Source of the DNA: UBA9300 sp964577305
Lineage (GTDB): Bacteria; Bacteroidota; Bacteroidia; Bacteroidales; VadinHA17
DNA: 64,000 nt
Direction of reading: 5' to 3'
Assembly: GCA_964577305.1 (NCBI GenBank)
Contig: CAZNYS010000005.1
Span: 1 to 64,000 of the forward strand
Shown here: positions 25,591-34,884 of the stretch, one piece after another
How positions within the stretch are numbered: position 1 is the first letter of the stretch
Layout of the letters: the number at the start of each line of letters is the position of its first letter
Notes under the pieces: model-generated
What the model was told of the DNA's origin: nothing
The model's database searches: none
Seen by the model: the letters and a program-made list of their open reading frames with translations, nothing else
Position numbers and translations under genes: made by a program

Positions 25591-27885
25591 CTATTTAACA
25601 TTGCCTATCTCCTCAATATCCAGAACAAACACTGACCTGCCATGTGTCCCTGCCACCAGGTCCAGTTCCCTCTCCTGAATTACCATGTAATAAACCGGTG
25701 TTGTCGGAAGGTTGTTGCACAGTGATTCCCATGTCTCCCCCATATCAGTAGTTACATATACTCCAAGGTCAGTTCCTATATACAGGATATTTTCATCACG
25801 GGGGTCTTCAACAATAACGTTTACGGGTTCCGGAGGAAGGTTAGCATCAATAGACTCCCAACTCATACCATAATTATCTGACATATAAATATATGTATTG
25901 AAATCATCTTCCCTGTATCCGGTCATACTTACATACACCCTTGATAATTTATGCCGCGAGGCTGCCACATGGGTAACCCATTTTTCAGGTAACCCATTAT
26001 CAATTTTTGTCCATGACTTTCCATCATTTTGTGTAATCTGGATATTTCCGTCATCAGTACCTGTATATATCAGACCTTTTTTCAGTTTTGATTCTCCAAG
26101 GGTGGTAATTGTGCCAAATGGGATATTCCCCTGTTTCTCGGGCCCCGGATTTGTTGAAAGGTCAGGACTTATTACTTCCCAGCTATCTCCCCTGTCTTCA
26201 GACTTATAAAGGCGATTAGCACCATAATACATTGTTGGCGGATTATAGTCAGAAAGAAAGAAGGGTGTCATCCAGTTACATTTCACTTCAGTTTCACCTT
26301 CATCAGCTTTCGGACTAATTGATTTAGTCTCGCCCGTTTTCATGTTCTTTCTTCTAAGTTCACCAAACTGGTGTTCATAATATATGAGGTCCCGGTTAAT
26401 CCTGTCAGGATAGGTAAAATAACTATCCCCTCCTCCCCACCTGTCAAGGTATACGTGTTCCCATGGATCTTCAACTCCAAATTCAGTTAATCGTTTGTTT
26501 ATATCATGATTACCCGGCCCGTAAAGTGCTGCATTATCCTGGGTTCCTCCATAAATTATATAAGGATCCTGGTTATCGACCGACACAGCATAAAATTCGC
26601 CTGCCGGTATATTATTGTAATGCATCCACGTTTTGCCCCTGTCATAAGATATATACAAACCTCCATCATTACCCAGTAATAATCTGTCTGGATTATTGGG
26701 GTCTATCCTCAGTTCGTGCATATCAAGGTGTAATGCTTTTATGTCATGATCAAGGATGTGCACAACTGTCTCGCCAACAAAATCAAATGTTTTTCCTCCA
26801 TCCACAGAATGAAGTAATTTCTGTCCACATACGAAGATCTCGTCAGGGTTATCTGGTGAAACCCGCACAAGGCAGAAATCATATCCAATACCTGTTGGAA
26901 GCCGCCCTTTATGAGTTTTTTCCCAGGACTCACCCTTATCTCCCGACCGGTATATTTCTCCTCTGTTTCTGTTTCCCTCCTCATCTGGTTTATGGTTATC
27001 GAGTACAGCATATACAATTTCGGGATTAGATGGAGCGAAGGCTATACCGGCACGGCCCACGTACCCGCCTATTGGGAAACCCTTTGTCAATCTCCGCCAT
27101 GATTTACCCCCATCTGTGGTTTTATATATACCACTTCCTTCACCGGTATTGGTATTCATCCATGCCTTTCTTTCCCTTTCCCATGTTACTGCAAGAAGTG
27201 TTTCACTATCCGAGGGATCCATAGTAATCTCAATTGCACCTGCCCTGTCCGAGACGTATAATATTTTTTCCCATGTTTTGCCTCCGTCAATGGTCTTATA
27301 CACTCCCCTTTCCTGGTTAAATGTAAAATTATGACCGATTGCCGCTACATAAACAATATCGGGGTTTAAAGGATCGATTAATATTCTGGCAACATGATAT
27401 GTTTCTTCAAGTCCCATATTATCCCATGTCTGACCCCCGTTGGTCGATTTGTATACACCAAGACCCGCATATGAACTCCTGGCCATCAGTACTTCACCCG
27501 TACCAACCCATATTATATCCGGATTGGAAGGAGCTATTGCGACACAGCCAATCGCAAATGTGGCTTCATCCTCAAAAATTGGTTTCCAGGTCGTACCATT
27601 ATTTATACTTTTCCACAGGTTTCCTGAGCCAAAACCGGTATATATGGTATTTGGTTCATTCGGATGAAATGCTATTGTTTCAACACGTCCACCCTGTTGC
27701 TCCGGTCCGGCAGCTCTCCATAGCAAATTACTGAAAGGAGAATCACTCTCCATTTGCAGGTGTTTTTTCCACGATTTTAACCTGAAAGCTTCTCCATAGC
27801 CTCCGTCCTGACCCCTTACAGTACTGTTTGTGCAGCACGAAAAGATAAGCAACAGAGCAAGGGAAGTGATTTTAAAGTGTCTCAT
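25591..27885 (-). CDS. Sortilin/VPS10-like BNR-repeat protein (copy 1)
   Basis: A 764-residue exported beta-propeller protein. The ATG at 27885 is chosen over 27969 because MRHFKITSLALLLIFSC gives a signal with a probable lipobox (Cys17 or Cys18). From about residue 50 it carries many Asp-box units of the S-x-D-x-G-x-T-W type (KSTNGGQTW, KTIDGGKTW, KTTDGGKSW, YISYDRGKTW and others). These build one or two 10-blade-type propellers as in sortilin/Vps10. The family is often labelled glycosyl hydrolase, but I see no sialidase catalytic set, so binding or scaffolding is as likely. It is shorter than the paralogue at 28931 and lacks that copy's C-terminal extension. Confidence 0.82.
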   Translation of the reverse strand: MRHFKITSLALLLIFSCCTNSTVRGQDGGYGEAFRLKSWKKHLQMESDSPFSNLLWRAAGPEQQGGRVETIAFHPNEPNTIYTGFGSGNLWKSINNGTTWKPIFEDEATFAIGCVAIAPSNPDIIWVGTGEVLMARSSYAGLGVYKSTNGGQTWDNMGLEETYHVARILIDPLNPDIVYVAAIGHNFTFNQERGVYKTIDGGKTWEKILYVSDRAGAIEITMDPSDSETLLAVTWERERKAWMNTNTGEGSGIYKTTDGGKSWRRLTKGFPIGGYVGRAGIAFAPSNPEIVYAVLDNHKPDEEGNRNRGEIYRSGDKGESWEKTHKGRLPTGIGYDFCLVRVSPDNPDEIFVCGQKLLHSVDGGKTFDFVGETVVHILDHDIKALHLDMHELRIDPNNPDRLLLGNDGGLYISYDRGKTWMHYNNIPAGEFYAVSVDNQDPYIIYGGTQDNAALYGPGNHDINKRLTEFGVEDPWEHVYLDRWGGGDSYFTYPDRINRDLIYYEHQFGELRRKNMKTGETKSISPKADEGETEVKCNWMTPFFLSDYNPPTMYYGANRLYKSEDRGDSWEVISPDLSTNPGPEKQGNIPFGTITTLGESKLKKGLIYTGTDDGNIQITQNDGKSWTKIDNGLPEKWVTHVAASRHKLSRVYVSMTGYREDDFNTYIYMSDNYGMSWESIDANLPPEPVNVIVEDPRDENILYIGTDLGVYVTTDMGETWESLCNNLPTTPVYYMVIQERELDLVAGTHGRSVFVLDIEEIGNVK

Positions 27886-28021
27886 GATAATATAAAAATC
27901 TAAATATCTTATTAACAAATCTGAAAATGAGTATAAAAGTATTCTTCTGAAATATATCTGGCAATACAACCACAGATATTAATCATATTTGGTTACATGT
28001 TCAATAACCGGGAGTTCTTAT

Positions 28022-28732
28022 TTAATACCTTACCCCCTTTTCATTTACCATTGGTACGAACCTTACAGGCAGTACGCTTACCTGTCTTATCCTTCCGTTC
28101 TTTTTCGTGTTAAGTATAAGATACTGGATTCCCTGTCCACCCACCGGGATTATCATTTTGCCTCCTTCTGCAAGCTGTTCCTTCAGAGGATCAGGGATCC
28201 TGTTCGGTGCACAGGTTACAATAATGGCATCATATGGGGCATGCTCAATCCAGCCCTCATATCCGTCACCTATTTTAACAAAGATGTTATCATACCCAAG
28301 GTCAGCGAGCAATTTTTTTGACCGCTTGCCCAGTGTTTCAACTATTTCAATGGTATAAACTTCACCTACTATCTCAGCAAGCACTGCAGCCTGGTAACCG
28401 GAGCCTGTACCAACCTCAAGTACTTTCATGTCGGATTTCAATGAAAGGCATTCAGTCATAAAGGCCACTATATACGGTTGAGAGATGGTCTGCCCCTCGC
28501 CTATTGACAGTGGACTGTCGCTATAAGCAGATTGTTTTGCTCTTTCAGGTACAAATAGGTGCCTTTCTACTTTTTTCATTGCTTTTATCACCCTGATGTC
28601 TGATATCCCTCGCGCCACAATCTGGTTTTCTACCATCCGTTCTCTTAACCTGGTATAGTCAGGCTGGGAAGCGCCTGTACAACCGGTAAGCAGGAATATT
28701 ATAACAATCCATATATATCTTATTTTTCTCAT
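28022..28732 (-). CDS. pcm: Protein-L-isoaspartate O-methyltransferase with a lipoprotein-type N-terminus
   Basis: A 236-residue SAM-dependent methyltransferase that starts repair of isoaspartyl residues in damaged proteins. The family core is complete: RERMVENQIVARGI near 30, IGEGQTISQPYIVAFM near 77, and the SAM loop VLEVGTGSGYQAAVLAE near 104. The N-terminus MRKIRYIWIVIIFLLTGC reads as a lipoprotein signal (Cys18). That is odd, because SAM is cytosolic. An internal ATG at 28636 (Met33) would give a cytosolic protein starting at MVENQIVARG, close to the usual family start. It sits between two VPS10-like genes, divergent from the second and 136 nt from the first. Confidence 0.88.
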   Translation of the reverse strand: MRKIRYIWIVIIFLLTGCTGASQPDYTRLRERMVENQIVARGISDIRVIKAMKKVERHLFVPERAKQSAYSDSPLSIGEGQTISQPYIVAFMTECLSLKSDMKVLEVGTGSGYQAAVLAEIVGEVYTIEIVETLGKRSKKLLADLGYDNIFVKIGDGYEGWIEHAPYDAIIVTCAPNRIPDPLKEQLAEGGKMIIPVGGQGIQYLILNTKKNGRIRQVSVLPVRFVPMVNEKGVRY

Positions 28733-28796
28733 ACCTATAAATTACTGGTTTATACCCAATAATGCAAAAAAAAATGATTTCGGGTCCTCATTGCCA

Positions 28797-28804
28797 TATC
28801 TTTG
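28797..28804 (+). promoter_or_regulatory. Promoter-like -7 box for the second VPS10-like gene
   Basis: TATCTTTG matches TAnnTTTG in the 198-bp divergent gap between pcm and the gene at 28931. No good TTTG is seen 19-21 nt upstream, so support is moderate to low. The leader would be about 120 nt. Confidence 0.3.
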
Positions 28805-28930
28805 CCTTTATCCAGCTCAATAATATGAATCTAAAACTATTTAAATCCATTATAACCTAAATACTCGTTGCAGATACCAGCATTTTCATAAATTTATGGA
28901 AACAATAATCCTCAACCAAAAAGCTAAATT

Positions 28931-31900
28931 ATGATATGTTTTAAGAAATACAGAGACCATGCCAGGCATGCGGTGATGCTGATCATGTTTATGGCTGCAT
29001 TTATTTTAACTGCAGCACAGGAAATAACTCCTGATTTGTATAAATCATTACAGTACAGATATATAGGCCCTCCTGGAAACAGAACTTCTGCAGTAATCGG
29101 AGTTCCGGGTGACCCGCTGATCTATTATATTGGATCCTCTTCAGGTGGTATTGATAAGTCAGAAGACGGAGGAATGCACTGGTTCCAGGTATTTGACGAC
29201 CAGGAAGCGCAATCAATAGGCGCACTTGCAATTGCTCCCTCAGCCCATAATGTGGTATGGGCAGGCACCGGGGAAGCTTTTATCCGGAGTAATGTTTCAA
29301 TAGGCAATGGCGTTTACAAATCTGTTAATGCCGGTAAAACATGGAAACATATGGGACTGGATGCAACTGGCAGGATCGGCAGGATAGTAATCCATCCGAC
29401 CAACCCTGATATAGTTTATGTTGGAGCTCTGGGTCATTGCTATGGGCCTCAGCAGGAAAGAGGTGTATTTAAAACTTCCGATGGTGGAAAGACATGGAAA
29501 CAGGTACTTTTTGCTGATGAAAATACAGGTTGCTTTGAAATAGCCATGGATCCTTCCAATCCAGATCTTCTGTTCGCAGGGATGTGGCCTGTGACCATAG
29601 AAACCTATATACGTGAAAGCGGGGGACCGAAAGGAGGTATTTACAGGTCAACTGATGGTGGTGAATCCTGGGAACATCTCGAGGGAAGAGGACTGCCCAA
29701 ACCACCTATTGGCAAGGTTGGGATAGCCATTGCACAGAGTAATCCACGTATAGTTTATGCATTGATCGAAACAGGGTCACCTAACCGGGGTGTGCTTTGG
29801 AAATCAGACAATTCCGCTGACACCTGGCAGTGTGTCAGCTACGACCGTATACTCAATGAAAGACCTCATTATGCATCCAGGGTAATGGTCAATCCTGCCG
29901 ATGAGAACCTTGTGTATTTTGCTGCCAATAGTCACAGTATAAGTTACGATGGCGGTATAACAACCGAGGTAAGTCAGTGGAGTGGTGACACTCATGATAT
30001 GTGGGCAGATCCACTTATTCCCGACAGGATGATGATAAGTGACGATGGAGGTGCTATCATTACCATGAACAGGGGTAAATCATGGGAGCGTATAGTACTT
30101 CCCAATGCACAGATGTATCATGTTGCTGTTGATAACCAGATACCATACTATGTTTATGGTGGGAAACAGGACGGAAACGGACTGAAGGGCCCTGCTTACC
30201 ACAGGCCTGGCCAGCATGGCTGGGGAGTTCCTTCAAATCCATGGGAAGCAACTGCCGGAGGTGAATGTGGATTCATAATCCCAGATCCTGTAGATCCAAA
30301 TATCGTATGGGGAGGTTCCTATAATGGAAGTTTCACGTTGGTTGATTACAGTACAGGTCATGAAAGAACTGTGAAAATTTGGCCCGAATCAGCTTACGGA
30401 TCAGCTGCAGGCGAACTGAAATACAGGTTTAACTGGACTTTCCCAATTGCTATATCACCTCACGATCATAATAAAATATATGCAGGAAGCCAGTTTGTAC
30501 ATATGACGCAGGATGGTGGTGCCAGCTGGCAGGTAATAAGCCCTGATCTGAGTACAAATGACATATCACGTATGCAGCCTTCAGGAGGCCTGACAAAAGA
30601 CAATATCGGAGTTGAATATGCATGTATTGTATTTGCAATTGCTGAATCACCAGTTGAAAAGGGATTGATCTGGGCAGGAACGAATGATGGCCTGGTTCAC
30701 CTAACAAGGGATGGTGGTAAAACATGGACCAATGTGACAAAGAATATACCTGACCTGCCGGCCTGGGGAACTGTAAGTAACCTTGAACCATCAAGGTATG
30801 ATGCAGGGACATGCTACCTTACTGTTGACTTCCATCAGATGAATAACCGCGATCCATATGTTTATAAAACAACAAATTACGGAAAAACATGGAAATCTAT
30901 CAGTGCGGATATCCCTAAAAGTGTATTCAGTTATTGCCATTGGATCCACGAGGATCCGGTAAGGGAGGGTTTACTCTATCTCGGCACTGAAAATTCTATT
31001 TTTATATCATTCAATGATGGGGGAAACTGGTATCCAATCCAGAATAACCTGCCTCACGCACCTGTACATCATATGGTTGTACAGGAACACTTTAATGATC
31101 TTGTTTTAGCGACCTACGGCAGGGGTTTCTGGATAATGGATGATATTACCCCGCTGCAACAACTGACTGATGATGTTCTGCAATCAGACATCCATTTATT
31201 TAAACCAAGAATAGCATACCGTATGAATGAGATTAAAGGTGGACCACCTGTAAATGCGAACGCTTCAATTAATTATTACCTCAAAGAAGCAAAAGACGGG
31301 ATGGTAAAGGTTGCAATTATTGACAATAAAGGGAATGTAATCAGGGAGCTGAGAGGTCCTGGTGAAAAGGGTATCAACAGGGTATTGTGGAATCTCCGCT
31401 ATGAAAGCATTGAGCAGGGGAAACTCAGGACGAAGCCCCCCGGAAATCCGCGGGTGGTTGAAGAAAAACGGTTCCGCACAACCTGGGAGAGAGAAGGATG
31501 GTATCCGATATTAAGCTGGGGCACCAGTGCAGGTTTCACAGGTATAAAAGCTGTGCCCGGAGAATATATAGTCAGGCTTGAAGCAGATGGAAAGGTAATG
31601 GAACAAACACTTCAGCTGGAAAAGGATCCTCATTCAAAAGGAAGCCTGGAGAACATCAAAGAACAATTTGAATTGCATAGTAAGGTACAGGAAGACCTTG
31701 AGATCACAACAGGTATGATAAATGAAATAGAGTGGATGAAAAATCAGGTGATTAACCTCAAAGAGATGAAGCATACAGATGATATTATAAATCAATCCGA
31801 TCACTTCCTGGAAAAACTTCAGGCTATTGAGGATAAACTTCTCCAGCCAACCATTACAGAAGGTGATTCCAAATCATTCAGGTTTGCTCAGAAACTATAT

Positions 31901-32110
31901 TTCAAATATGCATTGCTGGGTGCTGATATAGCAGAATCGGTTGATTTTGCCCCATCCCGGCAACAGTATGATGTATACGAAACACTGCATGAACTATTAA
32001 CAGAATGTACCAGCCAATATGAGAATTTTATTGAAAACGAACTAAAATTATTTAATGATTACCTGGACAGGCTCGGGATAAAAACAGGAATACTGGTTGT
32101 AAAAGACTAG
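28931..32110 (+). CDS. Sortilin/VPS10-like BNR-repeat protein (copy 2, with C-terminal extension)
   Basis: A 1059-residue exported protein (signal about 1-30, FILTAAQ). Residues about 35-740 are Asp-box repeats (KSEDGGMHW, KSVNAGKTW, KTSDGGKTW, RSTDGGESW and others) that form sortilin-like beta-propellers. From about 770 a separate C-terminal part begins: a beta domain with YYLKEAKDGMVKVAIIDNKGN, then an Ig-like segment, then charged helices to the end that look coiled-coil-like. It is homologous to the protein at 25591 and divergent from pcm. The function is unknown; in this phylum such proteins are often near peptidases, as here. The stop codon lies inside the left arm of a hairpin. Confidence 0.82.
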   Translation: MICFKKYRDHARHAVMLIMFMAAFILTAAQEITPDLYKSLQYRYIGPPGNRTSAVIGVPGDPLIYYIGSSSGGIDKSEDGGMHWFQVFDDQEAQSIGALAIAPSAHNVVWAGTGEAFIRSNVSIGNGVYKSVNAGKTWKHMGLDATGRIGRIVIHPTNPDIVYVGALGHCYGPQQERGVFKTSDGGKTWKQVLFADENTGCFEIAMDPSNPDLLFAGMWPVTIETYIRESGGPKGGIYRSTDGGESWEHLEGRGLPKPPIGKVGIAIAQSNPRIVYALIETGSPNRGVLWKSDNSADTWQCVSYDRILNERPHYASRVMVNPADENLVYFAANSHSISYDGGITTEVSQWSGDTHDMWADPLIPDRMMISDDGGAIITMNRGKSWERIVLPNAQMYHVAVDNQIPYYVYGGKQDGNGLKGPAYHRPGQHGWGVPSNPWEATAGGECGFIIPDPVDPNIVWGGSYNGSFTLVDYSTGHERTVKIWPESAYGSAAGELKYRFNWTFPIAISPHDHNKIYAGSQFVHMTQDGGASWQVISPDLSTNDISRMQPSGGLTKDNIGVEYACIVFAIAESPVEKGLIWAGTNDGLVHLTRDGGKTWTNVTKNIPDLPAWGTVSNLEPSRYDAGTCYLTVDFHQMNNRDPYVYKTTNYGKTWKSISADIPKSVFSYCHWIHEDPVREGLLYLGTENSIFISFNDGGNWYPIQNNLPHAPVHHMVVQEHFNDLVLATYGRGFWIMDDITPLQQLTDDVLQSDIHLFKPRIAYRMNEIKGGPPVNANASINYYLKEAKDGMVKVAIIDNKGNVIRELRGPGEKGINRVLWNLRYESIEQGKLRTKPPGNPRVVEEKRFRTTWEREGWYPILSWGTSAGFTGIKAVPGEYIVRLEADGKVMEQTLQLEKDPHSKGSLENIKEQFELHSKVQEDLEITTGMINEIEWMKNQVINLKEMKHTDDIINQSDHFLEKLQAIEDKLLQPTITEGDSKSFRFAQKLYFKYALLGADIAESVDFAPSRQQYDVYETLHELLTECTSQYENFIENELKLFNDYLDRLGIKTGILVVKD

Positions 32111-32151
32111 TTGAACCTGGTTATCTTGGATTAAGGATTAACTAGTCTTTT
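32101..32151. terminator. Bidirectional terminator-like inverted repeat overlapping a stop codon
   Basis: AAAAGACTAGTT (32101-32112) and its exact complement (32140-32151) flank a 27-nt loop. The stop of the VPS10-like gene (32108-32110) is inside the left arm, and the arm ends give A/T tracts in both directions. It separates two convergent genes. Confidence 0.65.
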
Positions 32152-32161
32152 AATCCTTGCT

Positions 32162-33265
32162 TTATTTATTTCCTGAGGGTTTGTTTTTCGCTGCCTTTAA
32201 CTGGATAAGACTTTCAGGATCTGGAAGTACTCCATCGTTGAATTCTGTGGCATTTTTGATAAATTCTTCATCAATATCCATTATCCTGAACTGGAGTATA
32301 TGCTCCAGGCTTGCATCCTTATAGCCTGCATTTCTTATCATATCAATATATGACCTATCAAGATCAAATACCTTGAGTTTTATCAGATCTCCCGAATCAA
32401 GATCCTTAAATCCCATTTTTTTGCATTCATTTATAAAATCAATATCCACACCCTGTGACTTTAATCCCGGAAGATTATCTGCATTTATCTCACCAATGCC
32501 TGCCTTTCGCAGGTCTTGAATATACCCGGGAGTAATACCCAGAGCTTTAAATGATAAAAGATCCCGGGGTTCAAGATCAAGACCCGTGTTTTTCATCTCT
32601 TGTACATATTCTGCGTCAATGCCCATGGCAGTGAATGATATGATATCTCCAATACTCATATTTTCACCAAACAATGACTTCATATCTTCTATCTTATTTA
32701 CATCAACACCAAGGGCTTTAAATGATATTATCTGCTGGATCCTTATATTATTATATCCTGCATTATGGATATCACTGATATATTCCGGGCTTATGTTGAG
32801 TGCAACAATTGCAATTACCTTATCAGATGGAATATCTTTATATCCCAGTGAGGCAATATCACTGAGTGCTTTGATCCTGAAATCCTTCAGAACAAAGAGC
32901 AAATAATCTCTCTCGTCAAAGTCATCATAGCCAATTCCTTCCATACCTGATATATACGACTTATCTATTGTACATTCGTAGGTACCTTCACCAGATTGCT
33001 CTGTAATATCGCCCGTAAATTCTATTTCGCCAGCTTCGCTTCGAAGGGAAAAGACAACATTATTACCTGTTTTATATCCGTTGAACCTTTCAAGCTTAAC
33101 TGAGCTGCCATAGTTCCAACCACTGCGATCTTTTTCACTGTTAAGATAAAGATGTGGCTCCCCGTGTTTTATTTCAATCCACCAGAAGCCTTTTAATGCC
33201 CCTTTCTGTCCAAAAACCGGTGACAGGAAGATAATCGAAATCAGTATCAGTATTATTCTTTTCAT
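32162..33265 (-). CDS. Exported protein with seven ~30-residue helical repeats
   Basis: A 367-residue protein with a signal peptide (1-20, PVFGQ). Residues 21-125 form a beta domain (FWWIEIKHGEPHLYL near 27). Residues about 134-345 are seven tandem units of about 30 residues, each like I-x-D-x-x-x-A-G-Y-x-x-x-x-x-x-D-L-x-x-F-K-A-L-G-I-x-P-E-Y. They include IQDLRKAGI and the LLSFKALGITPGY type. Similar repeats are known at the C-terminus of some BlaR1/M56-like membrane peptidases (from memory). It is the last gene of the sigma/anti-sigma unit (36-nt gap after the DUF4097-like gene). A role as a peptide- or protein-binding stress effector is inference. Confidence 0.75.
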   Translation of the reverse strand: MKRIILILISIIFLSPVFGQKGALKGFWWIEIKHGEPHLYLNSEKDRSGWNYGSSVKLERFNGYKTGNNVVFSLRSEAGEIEFTGDITEQSGEGTYECTIDKSYISGMEGIGYDDFDERDYLLFVLKDFRIKALSDIASLGYKDIPSDKVIAIVALNISPEYISDIHNAGYNNIRIQQIISFKALGVDVNKIEDMKSLFGENMSIGDIISFTAMGIDAEYVQEMKNTGLDLEPRDLLSFKALGITPGYIQDLRKAGIGEINADNLPGLKSQGVDIDFINECKKMGFKDLDSGDLIKLKVFDLDRSYIDMIRNAGYKDASLEHILQFRIMDIDEEFIKNATEFNDGVLPDPESLIQLKAAKNKPSGNK

Positions 33266-33301
33266 AGTTTATAGTTATATTATTCTTCAATAATAACCTG
33301 T

Positions 33302-34132
33302 TCAGAATTGAAAGGTTACATCTTTCTTATGCTTAAGTATAATATTCCCTGAATAACTGCTTATTATAATCTCAGTGCCACCACCATTTAATGTAGCCGT
33401 GGTCCAGTTTTCGAGTGTATACCTCTTTATATCCTGGTCAGATTGCAGCCTTGCCTTACGCTCATAAGTTTTAAGGTTGACCTGAGATAGTATTTCTCCT
33501 CCCGGGCTGCTTATTTTCAGGCTGGCTTTCTCATTTTCCGGAAATACAACTTCAATATCGCCATCAAAAGAGGTGAACATACAGGGTTTTCCGGAAACCA
33601 ATTCTTTAAAAACCACCCTGATATTACCATAGGTAGTATTTATCACAGATGATCCTGAAATATTTCCGGCAAAAATGTTACCGTATTCATTCTCAATCTC
33701 GATTTCACCATTAATACTGTATACCGACACTTCACCATTATCAAGGCATTTAATCTTAACTGACATACTATTAGGAACCTGGATATCAAAATCGATTGTA
33801 TTCCCGTACGACTCACATATAAGTAATACATTATTATCCTTTACTTCAGCTGAAAGTGAAAACCTGGGCTGAGAGATTTTCCGGTAGGAAACCTGCTGGT
33901 CTTGCCCTTTTTCTCTAAATCTTGGGGTCCCTGTTACTATTATCATATTACCCTCATATCCATTTATATTAACAGATCCTTTAGGATTGTCAAATTGTAA
34001 GTAACCATAATGTTTTACCTTATCGAGTTCAATAATCAGATCCTCTGATTGGGTAAAAGCACAGCAACTCATTAGAAAAAGAATACTTATGAATGCTAAT
34101 CTTATTGATCTGTTTTCAAACGGGGTTTTCAT
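33302..34132 (-). CDS. DUF4097-like exported beta-repeat protein
   Basis: A 276-residue protein with an N-terminal hydrophobic export signal (about 12-28, ending SCCAFTQ; the Cys pair could be a lipobox). The rest is a right-handed beta-repeat pattern with short N/G-rich turns: GEVSVYSINGEIEIENEYGNIFAGNI (split around 135-160), SFDGDIEVVF near 190, and SYSGNIILKH at the end. This is the pattern of DUF4097 putative adhesins. Its ATG overlaps the stop of the anti-sigma-like gene by 4 nt (ATGA), so the two are translationally coupled. It probably lies in the periplasm or on the cell surface. DUF4097 genes next to anti-sigma factors are common, but I know of no proven role. Confidence 0.75.
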   Translation of the reverse strand: MKTPFENRSIRLAFISILFLMSCCAFTQSEDLIIELDKVKHYGYLQFDNPKGSVNINGYEGNMIIVTGTPRFREKGQDQQVSYRKISQPRFSLSAEVKDNNVLLICESYGNTIDFDIQVPNSMSVKIKCLDNGEVSVYSINGEIEIENEYGNIFAGNISGSSVINTTYGNIRVVFKELVSGKPCMFTSFDGDIEVVFPENEKASLKISSPGGEILSQVNLKTYERKARLQSDQDIKRYTLENWTTATLNGGGTEIIISSYSGNIILKHKKDVTFQF

Positions 34133-34884
34133 AATAATACCTCTATTGTTTCATTTATTCTTTCCCTGACACTATAATCCAGTGTTAAATCAGTCAGTAC
34201 TTTTTGAAATTCAGGAACCGAACTTGTCTCCTGTAATGCCTGCATTATTTCTGCCAGCCGGTATTGAATCAAAGGCGATTCCTGCATGCTTATTGATTTT
34301 ACCAGTCCTTCCCTGACTTCGGGATAATCAACATATAATGTTAACGTTTCAAGTGCTACCAGTCTGACATTATTATTCGGATCATTATTCAAAGTACTCA
34401 ACATGCTTTTTATTATTTTACTGTCTGCCTCATTCATCTCACTGACCATATTTACAGCCTGTATTCTTTCTGAGGGCGAATCCTGCGATAACATAGTCAG
34501 AACCAATGATTGCCTGAGCCCCGATACTTCACGGGTAAGCTCCGCGATTTGTTTATCATCAGTCTGGTTTGATCCTGTTATCCCTGCTCCAAACCAACCT
34601 GTAATAAATAAAGCTATTCCTGCAGCTATCCGCGTCATTACTCTGAATGATTCAGATTTAAATAAACCGGATAATCTGGCACTATAATTTCTTTCACCTT
34701 TCCTGATTGAGTCTTTCAGCAAAGAATAGAATCTATTGTCCAGACTATCCGGTGGTTCTGGTATGTCTTCATTCAACAGTATATCATACATCTTCTTAAG
34801 GTGCTTTACCTCATCGTCTGATATACCTTTCTGATCATTAAGCAGATCCTGGATTTTTCGTTCAGAGATGTTCTTTTTTTTCAT
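34129..34884 (-). CDS. Membrane anti-sigma-like protein with HEAT-like repeats
   Basis: A 251-residue protein. The ATG at 34884 is preferred over a TTG at 34899. Residues 1-75 are cytosolic and charged (LLNDQKGISDDEVKHLKKMYDIL), with a PEPPDSLDNRFYSLL segment as seen in anti-sigma N-termini. One transmembrane helix lies at about 82-103 (TRIAAGIALFITGWFGAGI). After it, about 125-250 reads as HEAT-like helical repeats (NNVRLVALETLTLYVDYPEVREGL and similar units). The gene overlaps the sigma gene by 23 nt and the DUF4097 gene by 4 nt, so dosage is probably matched. It most likely binds the ECF sigma factor and senses something outside the membrane. No zinc-finger HxxxCxxC is present. Confidence 0.78.
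   Translation of the reverse strand: MKKKNISERKIQDLLNDQKGISDDEVKHLKKMYDILLNEDIPEPPDSLDNRFYSLLKDSIRKGERNYSARLSGLFKSESFRVMTRIAAGIALFITGWFGAGITGSNQTDDKQIAELTREVSGLRQSLVLTMLSQDSPSERIQAVNMVSEMNEADSKIIKSMLSTLNNDPNNNVRLVALETLTLYVDYPEVREGLVKSISMQESPLIQYRLAEIMQALQETSSVPEFQKVLTDLTLDYSVRERINETIEVLL

Noticed and set aside
26463..27029. 188-codon open frame on the plus strand opposite the first VPS10-like gene
   Set aside because: The Asp-box repeats on the minus strand are clear; the antisense product has no family features and a His/Tyr/Pro-rich shadow composition.
25591..32110. VPS10-like proteins as sialidases
   Set aside because: Asp-boxes alone do not show sialidase activity, and the Arg triad and Tyr/Glu pair of sialidases were not recognised.
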